Shown here piece after piece: positions 47,138 through 57,459 of a stretch of DNA of 64,000 nucleotides. A model generated the notes under the pieces. It made no database searches. It was not told the origin of the DNA and saw nothing but the letters and a program-made list of their open reading frames with translations. The translations under genes were made by a program, and so were the position numbers. Source of the stretch: Chryseobacterium jejuense (GTDB taxonomy: Bacteria > Bacteroidota > Bacteroidia > Flavobacteriales > Weeksellaceae); the NCBI RefSeq assembly GCF_017877355.1, contig NZ_JAGIPR010000001.1:620001-684000 (forward strand). The letters are read 5' to 3'. How positions within the stretch are numbered: the first letter of the stretch is position 1; the number at the start of each line of letters is the position of its first letter.

Positions 47138-47803
47138 ATGAAAAAAATAATATACTTAGTCCTTTTTACTGTTACTAGCTCATTGTATTATGGCCAAACT
47201 GCAAAGGAAATTATAGATAAAAATATTGAATTATCAGGAGGATTAACCAACTGGAAATTGTTGAACTCCGTATTGCTGCAAGGGAAAGTTGTATTGGGAA
47301 TCAAAGACGAATATCCTATAAAAATTTACCAGCAGCGCCCTAACCTTACCAAAACAATCATTGTAGTCGGTGGAAAAGAAACGGCAATTGAAGGTTTTGA
47401 CGGAAACAAAGGATACGCAATGAATTATGCGGCCAATAAACTTCAGGTATATCCTGAATATGTACCGGAAAGTTTTGATAACGATTTTATCGATTGGGAG
47501 AACAAAGGTTTTGATGCCAAATATCTTGGAAAAGAAAAAGTAGGAGATATCTATTGTCATAAAGTGGAGCTAACCAAAAACGTGAATAAGAATATGTATT
47601 ATTTTGATACAACAACTTATATGCTTTTAAAGGAAGTTAAGAAAGAAGAAACCTTGGTATATTCCAATTATAAAAAAGTTGGAAACCTTACCATGCCTTT
47701 CAGAATAGAATCTTCAAGCCCTAAAAAAGATGGTGAATATGTAATGCTGCTTAACAGAGTAGACATTAACAAGGTTTTTCCGGCTAATATTTTTAAGTTT
47801 TAA
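47138..47803 (+). CDS. Periplasmic LolA-like outer-membrane lipoprotein-sorting protein
   Basis: A 221-residue protein with a signal peptide ending near SLYYGQ. The mature part has the LolA/LolB-like half-barrel pattern: AKEIIDKNIELSGGLTNWKLLNSVLLQGKV, then repeating strands with KIYQQRPNLTKTIIV, EGFDGNKGYAMN, KYLGKEKVGDIYCHKVEL, YYFDTTTYMLLKEVKKEE. It resembles the outer-membrane lipoprotein-sorting family common in Bacteroidota, which carry hydrophobic cargo in the periplasm. The cargo is unknown. The next gene (glutathione peroxidase) starts 37 bp later. Confidence 0.65.
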   Translation: MKKIIYLVLFTVTSSLYYGQTAKEIIDKNIELSGGLTNWKLLNSVLLQGKVVLGIKDEYPIKIYQQRPNLTKTIIVVGGKETAIEGFDGNKGYAMNYAANKLQVYPEYVPESFDNDFIDWENKGFDAKYLGKEKVGDIYCHKVELTKNVNKNMYYFDTTTYMLLKEVKKEETLVYSNYKKVGNLTMPFRIESSSPKKDGEYVMLLNRVDINKVFPANIFKF

Positions 47804-47840
47804 TTCATCTGCAGTTCAGACTGCATAAAATTTATAAGAA

Positions 47841-48416
47841 ATGAAAAATATTTTTTTAATGCTGCTTTCTTTTATTGCATTTCTGCAAAGCTGCACCAAT
47901 CAAAAAACTAAGATTTCTCAAGCTAAAACCAAAGAACTTATGGGAAAAACAATATATGACTTTAAAGTAGAAAGCCTTGACGGAAAGGAAATTAACTTTG
48001 CAGATTTCAAAGGGAAAAAGATTCTGATCGTCAATACAGCTTCAGAATGCGGGTTTACCCCTCAGTATGCTGATCTTGAAAAAGTATATGAAGAATACAA
48101 AGACAAATTGGTGATTGTGGGTTTCCCAGCCAATAACTTTGGAGGACAGGAGCCGGGAACTAATACTGAAATCGGAAAATTCTGCCAGAAAAATTACGGA
48201 GTAACATTCCCAATGGCAGCTAAAGTATCTGTAAAAGGAGATGATACGGCGCCCATTTTTAAATACTTAACAGAACAGGAGCTAAACGGAGTAAAAAATA
48301 CGACAATCCTTTGGAACTTTACCAAATTCCTGATTGATGAAAACGGAAAACTCATTGATAGTTTTGTAAGTACAACAAAACCTACAAGTGAGTCAATCAC
48401 AAAATATTTGAAATAA
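47841..48416 (+). CDS. Glutathione-peroxidase-family lipoprotein
   Basis: A 191-residue thiol peroxidase with an N-terminal lipoprotein signal (lipobox LQSC). The active site is NTASECGFTPQY with Cys70 in the place of the selenocysteine, followed by GFPANNFGGQEPG and the catalytic WNFTKF near the C-terminus. It reduces hydroperoxides, probably with thioredoxin rather than glutathione, as bacterial cysteine forms do. Lipoprotein anchoring suggests action in the periplasm. It is next to the LolA-like gene on the same strand. Confidence 0.9.
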   Translation: MKNIFLMLLSFIAFLQSCTNQKTKISQAKTKELMGKTIYDFKVESLDGKEINFADFKGKKILIVNTASECGFTPQYADLEKVYEEYKDKLVIVGFPANNFGGQEPGTNTEIGKFCQKNYGVTFPMAAKVSVKGDDTAPIFKYLTEQELNGVKNTTILWNFTKFLIDENGKLIDSFVSTTKPTSESITKYLK

Positions 48417-48439
48417 GAAATAAAAAAGAATATTTTTAC

Positions 48440-48470
48440 AAAGTGGATGATTGCATCCACTTTTTTTATT
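48440..48470 (+). terminator. Terminator after the glutathione peroxidase gene
   Basis: AAAGTGGATG (48440-48449) pairs perfectly with CATCCACTTT (48454-48463), a 4-base loop and then a T run. Confidence 0.9.
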
Positions 48471-48489
48471 TTAAAATAATTTGGAACTC

Positions 48490-49005
48490 ATGAAAAAAAT
48501 ATTTTTTGCAGTTTGTTTTCTGGCCGCTTTTTTATCAGGATTTGCTTTTAAAGCGGTTACAGAAAAAGAATCTGATGATCTGAAAAGAGTAACAGGCATT
48601 GGTGGAATCTTTTTCAAATCTAAAGATCCCAAAAAAATGAGAGAATGGTATAAAGAACATTTAGGGTTTGAGGTCAATGAATACGGATCTGTTTTTGAGT
48701 GGTATCAAGGAGCAGATAATTCTAAGAAAGGCTTCAGTCAATGGAGTCCTTTCAGTGAAAAAACAAAATATTTTCAGCCTTCCGAAAAAGATTTTATGAT
48801 TAATTATCGGGTCCAGGATCTTGAAAAATTAATTGCACAGTTAAAAAAAGAAAACGTAACCATAGTGGATAAAATGGAGACTTATGAATATGGAAAGTTC
48901 ATCCACATCATGGATATTGAAGGAAATAAAATAGAACTTTGGGAGCCTAATGATATCGAATATGAAAAATTAGGACAAAGCATGGGGAGCAAGACTACAA
49001 AATAA
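48490..49005 (+). CDS. VOC-superfamily protein with N-terminal signal/anchor
   Basis: About 171 residues from the ATG at 48490 (MKKIFFAVCFLAAFLSGF), a hydrophobic signal or anchor; a TTG nine bases upstream is less likely. The remainder is a glyoxalase/bleomycin-resistance (VOC) fold: GIGGIFFKSKDPKKMREWYKEHLGF, then NYRVQDLEKLIAQLKKENV, and a terminal IMDIEGNKIELWEP with the metal-ligand Glu. The substrate is unknown. Export of a VOC protein is unusual but seen in Bacteroidota. It stands between a terminator and a convergent gene. Confidence 0.82.
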   Translation: MKKIFFAVCFLAAFLSGFAFKAVTEKESDDLKRVTGIGGIFFKSKDPKKMREWYKEHLGFEVNEYGSVFEWYQGADNSKKGFSQWSPFSEKTKYFQPSEKDFMINYRVQDLEKLIAQLKKENVTIVDKMETYEYGKFIHIMDIEGNKIELWEPNDIEYEKLGQSMGSKTTK

Positions 49006-49036
49006 ATTCCGCTACTCTTATTCCCAATGATTTAAT

Positions 49037-49693
49037 CTAATTATTTACTTTTTCTGCAAAACAAAAAATATTTCCCAGCTTAATACTGGAGTAACCGTTA
49101 CTTTTAATTTTTGAAGAATTAATCATAGCTTTGGCCAGAATATCCGTAGGTAAAGGCCTTTGACTCTCCAATAGCCCAAATTTATTGGCAAATTTTATAA
49201 TCCTGCTGCCCAGAACTTCACCTGTTCTTTCAGAATTTTTCCTTTCAAGCATTCCGGGTTTGAAAATGGTAATCTTGTTGAAATGTAATTGTCTTACAGC
49301 TTCTTCCAGTTCTCCTTTCATTTTAGAATAAAAAATTTTTGACTTTGGATTGGCTCCATAGGCCGAAACCAGAATATAATCTTCCACATCATTCTCTTTG
49401 GCTGCTTTCGCAAACTCGTATTGATAATCAAAATCTACTTTTTTCTGGGCGTCTTTGCTTCCGGCATCCTTCAAAGTAGTCCCCAGACAGGAAAATGCAA
49501 CATCTCCTTTCACCATTCCTTTCCATTCTTCAGGCTTTTCAAAATTTACAACATGAACTTTAAGCCTCTCGTTCTTAATATCAACAGGTTTTCTTACAAA
49601 AATATCGACTTCCTCAAAAGCCTTATCATTGAGTAACTGATTGACTAAATCCTTTCCTGTAGCGCCTGTAGCACCTATTACTAAAGCTTTCAT
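49037..49693 (-). CDS. NAD(P)H-binding oxidoreductase (atypical SDR)
   Basis: A 218-residue Rossmann protein of the NAD(P)-binding/NmrA-like group. The dinucleotide loop is seen in MKALVIGATGATGKDLVNQLL. Next come DVAFSCLGTTLKDAGSKDAQ, the YILVSAYGANPKSKIFYSKMKGELE segment (possible catalytic Ser/Tyr-Lys) and KPGMLERKNSERTGE. It resembles HTATIP2/YbjT-type proteins. Substrate unknown. A tandem heptamer repeat lies 54 bp upstream of its start and could affect its transcription. Confidence 0.85.
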   Translation of the reverse strand: MKALVIGATGATGKDLVNQLLNDKAFEEVDIFVRKPVDIKNERLKVHVVNFEKPEEWKGMVKGDVAFSCLGTTLKDAGSKDAQKKVDFDYQYEFAKAAKENDVEDYILVSAYGANPKSKIFYSKMKGELEEAVRQLHFNKITIFKPGMLERKNSERTGEVLGSRIIKFANKFGLLESQRPLPTDILAKAMINSSKIKSNGYSSIKLGNIFCFAEKVNN

Positions 49694-49746
49694 AATAATG
49701 GGGTTTGATGTGATGATGATTTCTTTCTTAAATTTACTAAATTTGG

Positions 49747-49795
49747 ATAAAAGATAAAAGATAAAAGATAAAAGATAAAAGATAAAAGATAAAAG
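49747..49795. repeat. Seven tandem copies of ATAAAAG
   Basis: A perfect 7-bp unit repeated seven times (49 bp) between two divergent genes, ending in ATCTTG. A seven-bp unit can change copy number by slippage without regard to frame, so it may alter promoter spacing. Confidence 0.95.
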
Positions 49796-49877
49796 ATCTT
49801 GTCATTAAATATCTCTTATATCCACCATTATTAATCATATTACTAATTACCTATTACTCATTACTCATAAAAAAACT

Positions 49878-50231
49878 ATGGACGCCAACGAAATATTAGA
49901 CTATTGCCTTGCTAAAAAAGCTGTTACGGAAAGTTTTCCTTTTGACAATGAAACCCTTGTATTGAAGGTTGATACCAAAATGTTTCTCCTGATGGGGCTT
50001 GAAAAACAACCTTTGTCCATCAATGTAAAGACAGATCCGGAATGGAGCGCCGAACTTCGGGAACAATATCCTCAGATCACAGGAGCCTACCATATGAACA
50101 AAACCCATTGGAACTCAGTAGCTGTGGATGGCATAAAAAGAGATCTGATTTTGAAACTAATAGATCACTCTTATGATCTGGTATTTAAATCACTTACCAA
50201 AAAAGTTCAGAATACTATCAATAATTCCTAA
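49878..50231 (+). CDS. MmcQ/YjbR family protein
   Basis: A 117-residue protein of the MmcQ/YjbR family (CyaY-like DNA-binding fold). The pattern is MDANEILDYCLAKKAVTESFPFDNETLVLKV, a MFLLMGLEKQPLSINVKTDP strand pair, and GAYHMNKTHWNSVAVDG, followed by a C-terminal helix. Family members bind DNA in vitro, but the role is unclear. The gene is divergent from the oxidoreductase gene, with the heptamer repeat in the shared upstream region. Confidence 0.9.
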   Translation: MDANEILDYCLAKKAVTESFPFDNETLVLKVDTKMFLLMGLEKQPLSINVKTDPEWSAELREQYPQITGAYHMNKTHWNSVAVDGIKRDLILKLIDHSYDLVFKSLTKKVQNTINNS

Positions 50232-50330
50232 TATTATCAATTTCTCGCTTTAAGCCGTATTCATTCGGGTATAAATTTTGTTATCGGATATCTGTGAAAT
50301 ATTAAACTGATTTAATTAAAATAAGAACCA

Positions 50331-50819
50331 ATGAAAAATCACCTTTTATTATTCATGGCAGCAGGTGCCTTAGCATTATCAGGCTGCAATAAAGCAAAAA
50401 ATAAAACAATCCCTGAAACTGCTGTATCTGAAAAAACGATGGAAAATTTTTCTGATAATTTGAAGATAGAATTTGTGGGAACCGATAATTTTACCATTAA
50501 AAGTGCCAGACTGAAAGTAAGTTTGTATGGGATAGACGGAAACTTAGCAGATGCACCAGCTACATTACTGGAAGAAAAAGAATATGAACAGAAATCAGTA
50601 CCTTTTGCCATTAATTTCCCCGTATCTAAGGATGCTGTAAGTAAAATCAACCCCAAACCTGCAGGACCTGTTAAATATTATATTGGTCTGAGCTGGGACT
50701 CTGACGGAAACGGAAAGGCTGACAGTAAAGGAGATATCGCGATAGACTACGATAAAGGGTTTCCTAATGTAACAATGAATAATGAAGTTCAGAAAATTAA
50801 TCTCAAGATACTGAAATAA
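50331..50819 (+). CDS. Hypothetical lipoprotein
   Basis: A 162-residue lipoprotein: lipobox LSGCNK (Cys19), then a beta-sandwich-like body with DNLKIEFVGTDNFTIKSARLKVSLYGIDG and KYYIGLSWDSDGNGKADSKGDIAID, the latter a calcium-binding-looking DSDGNGKAD loop. No named family is recognised with confidence; it resembles the YbaY/Slp-like small envelope domain. A hairpin repeat follows it immediately. Confidence 0.65.
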   Translation: MKNHLLLFMAAGALALSGCNKAKNKTIPETAVSEKTMENFSDNLKIEFVGTDNFTIKSARLKVSLYGIDGNLADAPATLLEEKEYEQKSVPFAINFPVSKDAVSKINPKPAGPVKYYIGLSWDSDGNGKADSKGDIAIDYDKGFPNVTMNNEVQKINLKILK

Positions 50820-50826
50820 AAAACTA

Positions 50827-50965
50827 AAAAGAGGCTGTCTCAAAAGTGTTATTCTGAATGAAATACAATGTAATGAAGAATCTCAAACGATTGATTCTAA
50901 ATAAGATTCTTCCTGCGTCAGAATGACAAAAGTCCAATTATATGACTTTTGAGACAACCTCTTTT
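50827..50965. repeat. Nested palindromic repeat element between convergent genes
   Basis: Outer arms AAAGAGGCTGTCTCAAAAGT (about 50828) and ACTTTTGAGACAACCTCTTT (about 50945) pair almost fully. Between them lie inner arms of the GTTATTCTGAATG..GAAGAATCT / AGATTCTTCCTGCGTCAGAATGAC type. The whole can form a cruciform or a long hairpin of about 139 bp that would stop transcription from both sides. It is a mobile-looking, dispersed element rather than a gene. Confidence 0.8.
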
Positions 50966-50972
50966 GTATATC

Positions 50973-51893
50973 TTAGAATTTAAATTCTTCTGTTAATCGT
51001 TTATCTTCATCAAGTCGCTCAATCAGCTTTTCCAATCCTTCAAACTTGATTTCATCGTGAAGAAAGTCCCTGAATCTTACGGTGATTTTTTCGTCGTAAA
51101 TATCATTGTCAAAATCAAGGATATACACTTCAACTGTTAATTTCTCTCCATTTACTGTAGGGTTTGTTCCGATGCTCAGCATTCCTTTATATTGCTGGCC
51201 TTTTACTTCCACTTCTACAATATAAGCCCCTTTTTTAGGCAAAAGTTTAATAGATTCCGTATCAATATTAGCGGTTGGGTAGCCGATTGTTCTTCCGATC
51301 TTTTTTCCGTGAACTACCGTTCCGGAAACAGGGTAGGAGTAGCCCAACATTTCATTGGCTTCTTTAATATTCCCTGTTAAAAGAGCATTACGAACCTTGG
51401 TAGAACTGATATTATTCTCATGAATATTAATGGCTTCCATCTGTTCAACCTCAAAATCAAGTTCTTTAGAGAGTTTCTGAAGAAGTTCAAAATTTCCGCT
51501 TTTATTTTTCCCGAAAGAATGATCGTATCCTATAATAAGGTATTTTACGTTGAGTTTATCAATCAGGATCTGACGTACAAATTCCTCTCCGGTAAGATTT
51601 CTGAATTCTTCATCAAATTCTTTAAGAAACAGAGTATCAATATTATATTTTTCAATACGCTGTTGCTTTTCCTCTATCGTATTCAGCAGTTTTAAATCTT
51701 CATTAGGATTAAAAACAAACCTCGGATGTGGCCAGAAAGTAAGGATAGCAGTTTCCAGATTGTTTTCTGTTCCTACTTTAATGAGCTCATCAATAATACT
51801 TTTATGTCCAAGATGTACCCCATCAAACATTCCTAAAGACAGAGCTAAAGGCTTTTGAGAGGAATAATCTTTAAAATTCTTGAAAACTTTCAA
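50973..51893 (-). CDS. ribF: Bifunctional riboflavin kinase/FAD synthetase
   Basis: A 306-residue enzyme converting riboflavin to FMN and FAD. The start is taken as the TTG at 51893 (LKVFKNFKDYSSQKPLALSLG), the position that matches family length; the open frame extends farther upstream to 52013 but into the atpD promoter region. Key motifs are LGMFDGVHLGHKSII (nucleotidyltransferase), YDHSFGKNKSGNFELL, ISSTKVRNALL, and the kinase part YPVSGTVVHGKKIGRTIGYPTANID. Divergent from atpD. Confidence 0.93.
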   Translation of the reverse strand: MKVFKNFKDYSSQKPLALSLGMFDGVHLGHKSIIDELIKVGTENNLETAILTFWPHPRFVFNPNEDLKLLNTIEEKQQRIEKYNIDTLFLKEFDEEFRNLTGEEFVRQILIDKLNVKYLIIGYDHSFGKNKSGNFELLQKLSKELDFEVEQMEAINIHENNISSTKVRNALLTGNIKEANEMLGYSYPVSGTVVHGKKIGRTIGYPTANIDTESIKLLPKKGAYIVEVEVKGQQYKGMLSIGTNPTVNGEKLTVEVYILDFDNDIYDEKITVRFRDFLHDEIKFEGLEKLIERLDEDKRLTEEFKF

Positions 51894-51932
51894 AACGGAA
51901 AAAATTTGACTGCAAATATAGATATAATGTAA

Positions 51933-53609
<1,677 letters not shown>

Positions 53610-53695
53610 TAATTAGACATAAAGATATCAGATACTAGACATGAGACTTTAAGTGTCTGAAATCTGAAATCTGAAATCTTCAAATCTAAATTAAA

Positions 53696-53977
53696 ATGAA
53701 TATAAAAATTTTAACACCAGAATACGTAGTTTTTGAAGGAGAAGTAAGCTCAGTATTATTGCCTGGAAAAAATGGTGAATTTCACATCATGAAAAACCAC
53801 GCAGGAATCGTTTCTTCTTTAGTTGGTGGGAAAGTAAAGCTTTTTACAAACTCTGTAGATGAAGCTTTCGCAAAAAACCTAACCAAAGAAAATGATAAAG
53901 ACTCTATCTTTTCATATTCTATCAAAAGCGGTGTTGTGGAATTTAATCATAACAAAGGAATTATCCTTTGCGAATAA
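53696..53977 (+). CDS. atpC: F-type ATP synthase subunit epsilon
   Basis: A 93-residue epsilon subunit, short because it lacks the C-terminal helical hairpin of the E. coli form, as common in Bacteroidota. The N-terminal beta-barrel is seen in MNIKILTPEYVVFEGEVSSVLLPGKNGEFHIMKNHAGIVSSL. It belongs with atpD; the 86-bp gap between them holds short GAAATCTGA-type repeats. A 13-bp-stem terminator follows. Confidence 0.92.
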   Translation: MNIKILTPEYVVFEGEVSSVLLPGKNGEFHIMKNHAGIVSSLVGGKVKLFTNSVDEAFAKNLTKENDKDSIFSYSIKSGVVEFNHNKGIILCE

Positions 53978-54003
53978 TTAAATGAAAAGCTAAATATATT
54001 TTC

Positions 54004-54036
54004 AAAAAAGTGTAACTTTGGTTACACTTTTTTTAT
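54004..54036 (+). terminator. Terminator after atpC
   Basis: AAAAAAGTGTAAC (54004-54016) pairs with GTTACACTTTTTT (54021-54033) around a TTTG loop. Confidence 0.92.
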
Positions 54037-54067
54037 TTTATTTCAATTCATGTAAAAATCTGATTCT

Positions 54068-54886
54068 ATGAAGAAAAATATAATCATATTCTTTACAATT
54101 TTGGGTACTTTCCTCAACGCCCAGAATATTAAAACCAAAAGAGGAATTATCAATTTAGACGGGATCCCGGTGGCCAAAATCTCCAATAAGTCCAATGAGT
54201 ACACTTTCATGGACTTAAAAGAAACACCATTATACACTATAAAATTTATTGATAAAAGTATTGTAGACTCTGTTAGAGACAGCTATATTCAGATCAATAG
54301 AGTGTATAACAGAGATAAAACCATCGAGGTAGATTATTCTTCACCTTCTGCATTTTCCGGAGAAGAAAAATCAGCAGTCTATACTTCTGTGAAAGATTTT
54401 AAAATCATTGATAATAAAGGAATCAATGTAAAGACTCTGGACGAACTGTTTTCAAATGTTCCCAAAAGGAAACTGGATAGTAAAACCAAGGATGCCTATA
54501 CCATCAGAAAAAAGATCGATAAAATGAATCTTGAAGTCAATAAAGTAGGAGAGATTCTCAGCAATGGAGTCCCTGTGGGATATTTTACCAATTTACCGGT
54601 AAGCTTTGGTTCAGATGATAAAATCATGGAAAAAAGTTTTTTGGATATTGAAATCTATGATGCAAAAAGCAAACTCATAGGTAAATATATTACGACCACA
54701 AAGCAGCTGAAAACAGCTGGAGGAAAGTCTTTCACCCTTTTCAAAGAAATGTCCGGAAGAGCATCAATTTTAAAATATCCAACCTATAAGGCTCTTGCAG
54801 AACGTATGGCGATAATGGATCCGAATTTTATTAAAATTCAGGAAAAGGTAACTGTAGGCCCTGTTACAAAAGATATTCCTAATTGA
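54068..54886 (+). CDS. Hypothetical secreted protein
   Basis: A 272-residue protein with a Sec signal peptide (FFTILGTFLNAQN). The mature part is rich in Lys and beta strands, with two related segments: GIINLDGIPVAKISNKSNEYTFMD near the start and LEVNKVGEILSNGVPVGYFTNLPVS later, suggesting an internal duplication of an I.L..G.PVg.f motif. No family is recognised. It stands alone between two terminators. Confidence 0.65.
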   Translation: MKKNIIIFFTILGTFLNAQNIKTKRGIINLDGIPVAKISNKSNEYTFMDLKETPLYTIKFIDKSIVDSVRDSYIQINRVYNRDKTIEVDYSSPSAFSGEEKSAVYTSVKDFKIIDNKGINVKTLDELFSNVPKRKLDSKTKDAYTIRKKIDKMNLEVNKVGEILSNGVPVGYFTNLPVSFGSDDKIMEKSFLDIEIYDAKSKLIGKYITTTKQLKTAGGKSFTLFKEMSGRASILKYPTYKALAERMAIMDPNFIKIQEKVTVGPVTKDIPN

Positions 54887-54910
54887 ATCTATTAAAAATA
54901 TATAAAACAA

Positions 54911-54943
54911 AAAACCTCAGAGATACTTTCTGAGGTTTTTGCT
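54911..54943 (+). terminator. Terminator after the secreted protein
   Basis: AAAACCTCAGA (54911-54921) pairs with TCTGAGGTTTT (54929-54939), then a T-rich tract. Confidence 0.9.
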
Positions 54944-55007
54944 TTTATCCACTTAGTTTTATATAATCATCTGAGATCTGTGGGAGCTTTTTATCCTGTA
55001 TTTTATC

Positions 55008-55071
55008 ATTCTGAAAGAATCCAAACATTCTACATTAAAGTATGAGGTTAGATTCCTGCGGAATGACAAAT
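55008..55071. repeat. Dispersed repeat, CATTCTGAAAG..GGAATGAC type
   Basis: CATTCTGAAAGAATCC (about 55008) and GATTCCTGCGGAATGACAAA (about 55050) are arms of the same dispersed palindrome family found at 9487, 50849 and 58874. Confidence 0.6.
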
Positions 55072-55165
55072 ACGATGCTTGAAAAATCAATTTATATAAT
55101 CCTAGAAAATCTGTGAGAGTAAAAATTCTTAATTTTTAAAATCCCTGAGAAAAAACGGATCAATT

Positions 55166-57361
55166 TTATAAACTCAAAATCACTCCATTTTCTTTCAATT
55201 GCTGCATTGGTTTTGAGAACCAGAATAATTCAAAATCATCAAAATTTTCTTCAAATTGATTCTTAAGTTGCTGAATTGTAGGTTTTTTCTGATTGTCTAT
55301 AGAATGTTCTTCCAAAATATCCATCAGCCATTCTGCTTTATCTTGCTCCATTTCAACCTTTACAATATTGGTTTTTAAGTGGAATGTAAGAAGCGTATAT
55401 GTACCAGAATATTTCTTTTTATTTTTTATGCGATTCTCAGCAATTACATTTTTAGTTAAAAAGACAACTTTTGAATTTCCTTTAAATTTAAAATCTTCAT
55501 CTTCCAATAAACTGTCGTGAATATAATCGGGATGGATAGTTGTTCTTGGAATTTTAAAATCAAACCACTCCTGAAGGGGAAGTTCAAAATTAATTCCATG
55601 CATATAGTTGAATAAGGATTTTTTTAGACCTGAACTAAATTTATCATGATTGATCCCGGTCTTGTCTGTAAAATCAATATCATTATTAGCAAATAGAATT
55701 TCCTGTTTGATTGGCGTAACTCCAAATTCTTCCGGGTTTAATCCAACGGGTGAGTGAGCCGTCATAGCAAACTGGTGCCAAAAGCCACTTTGTAAAATTC
55801 CCATTTCAAATAACTGACGAATCATTTCCATAGAATCAATTGTTTCCTGAATGGTTTGCGTTGGATAGCCATACATCAGATAAGCATGGATCATAACTCC
55901 GGCTTCTGTAAAATTTCTTGTCACTTTTGCAACTTGTTCCACAGAAATTCCTTTGTCAATTAATTTTAATAACCGATCACTGGCCACTTCCAATCCACCG
56001 GAAACTGCGACACAACCTGAAAGCTTTAATAAATAACATAAATCACGGGTAAAGCTTTTTTCAAAACGAATATTAGTCCACCAGGTAACCACAAGATTTC
56101 TTCGAAGAATTTCAAGGGCAACCTCTCTCATCAAAGCAGGTGGTGCAGCTTCGTCTACAAAATGGAATCCGGTTTCGCCTGTAGTTTTAATAAGTTCCTC
56201 CATTCTGTCTACCAGAATTTTGGCGGAGATAGGTTCATAGATTTTAATGTAATCTAAAGAAATATCACAGAATGTACATTTTCCCCAATAGCATCCGTGA
56301 GCCATGGTTAACTTATTCCATCTTCCGTCACTCCACAAACTGTGCATAGGATTGGCAATTTCAATCACTGAAATATATTGATCCAGTCTTAAATCCGTAT
56401 AGTCCGGAGTCCCTATGTCTGCTTGCTTAAAATCGTGTCTTTTTGAATTGTTCTTATAAACAACTTCTTGATTTTCAAGTAAAAAAGTTCTTTTGTATTG
56501 AGATTCTCCGTTTGGCTCAGGATGAAGAATATTCTCACATAGAAGTTCGAGAGGAAGTTCGCCATCATCCAATGTTATAAAATCAAAAAACTCAAAGACT
56601 CTCTGATCCTTGATCTCTCTTAACTCAGTATTGGGAAAACCCCCACCCATTGCAATTTTAATGCTTGGGAAATTTTTCTTTATAAACTGAGCACATCTGA
56701 AAGCAGAATATAAATTCCCTGGAAAAGGAATCGAAAAACAAACCAATTTAGGTTGTACAGATTCTATTTTTTCTTGAAGAATTGTTAAGGTGAAATCATC
56801 AATAAATGTTTCTTCATCGGATAATTTTGAATACAGTTCATCAAACGAATTGGCACTTTTCCCCAAACGTTCGGCATATCTGCTAAAACCAAAGTCGACA
56901 TCAATATTTTCAACAATATAATCTGAAATATCCTCCAGATATAAAGTAACCAAATGCTTGGCCTTATCCTGTAAACCCATGTTTCCGAAAGCAAATTCCA
57001 TATCATCCAATTGGTTGAATCGGGATGCTTCCGGAAGAAAGTTCATACTGCAAATCTGCCTTGCCAGCGTAGGGCTTTTTCCTTGTAAAAAAGGGATAAC
57101 CTGATCGATGGTTTTTACATATTCTTCTCGTAAAGCATAAATTCTCTGAGTATTTTCAGAGGCATTCTGAAGGTCAATTTCTTTACTGAAAACCTTTTGT
57201 AATCCACCTTTTGAAAATAACTCCAAAATAACATCTATTCCCAAATCTATTTGATAACTGGAAATATTTTTAGTATTTAAAAATCCTTTAATATAAGCTG
57301 TTGCCGGGTAAGGAGTATTAAGTTGGGTAAAAGGCGGGGTAATAAGAAGCAGGTCTTTCAA
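55166..57361 (-). CDS. B12-binding-type radical SAM protein
   Basis: A 731-residue radical SAM enzyme. The N-terminal part is the cobalamin-binding-like domain found in many such proteins (LLLITPPFTQLNTPYPATAYIKG...MGGGFPNTE). The SAM cluster motif is HGCYWGKCTFCD with cysteines 357, 362 and 365, that is C-x4-C-x2-C instead of the usual C-x3-C-x2-C. The TIM-barrel part follows (FHFVDEAAPPALM, SGGLEVASDRLLKLIDKGI, HAYLMYGYPTQT). A C-terminal region of about 200 residues has no recognised domain. No precursor or tailoring gene is adjacent, so the substrate is unknown. Confidence 0.85.
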   Translation of the reverse strand: MKDLLLITPPFTQLNTPYPATAYIKGFLNTKNISSYQIDLGIDVILELFSKGGLQKVFSKEIDLQNASENTQRIYALREEYVKTIDQVIPFLQGKSPTLARQICSMNFLPEASRFNQLDDMEFAFGNMGLQDKAKHLVTLYLEDISDYIVENIDVDFGFSRYAERLGKSANSFDELYSKLSDEETFIDDFTLTILQEKIESVQPKLVCFSIPFPGNLYSAFRCAQFIKKNFPSIKIAMGGGFPNTELREIKDQRVFEFFDFITLDDGELPLELLCENILHPEPNGESQYKRTFLLENQEVVYKNNSKRHDFKQADIGTPDYTDLRLDQYISVIEIANPMHSLWSDGRWNKLTMAHGCYWGKCTFCDISLDYIKIYEPISAKILVDRMEELIKTTGETGFHFVDEAAPPALMREVALEILRRNLVVTWWTNIRFEKSFTRDLCYLLKLSGCVAVSGGLEVASDRLLKLIDKGISVEQVAKVTRNFTEAGVMIHAYLMYGYPTQTIQETIDSMEMIRQLFEMGILQSGFWHQFAMTAHSPVGLNPEEFGVTPIKQEILFANNDIDFTDKTGINHDKFSSGLKKSLFNYMHGINFELPLQEWFDFKIPRTTIHPDYIHDSLLEDEDFKFKGNSKVVFLTKNVIAENRIKNKKKYSGTYTLLTFHLKTNIVKVEMEQDKAEWLMDILEEHSIDNQKKPTIQQLKNQFEENFDDFELFWFSKPMQQLKENGVILSL

Positions 57362-57459
57362 CAGAAATTTTTTGCAAAGTTATTCTAAAGTTTTTTCAGA
57401 AAAAAATTTTTTGCTCTGATTATAGACAGGTCTAAATAATGTTATTTGTACTTACTTAG

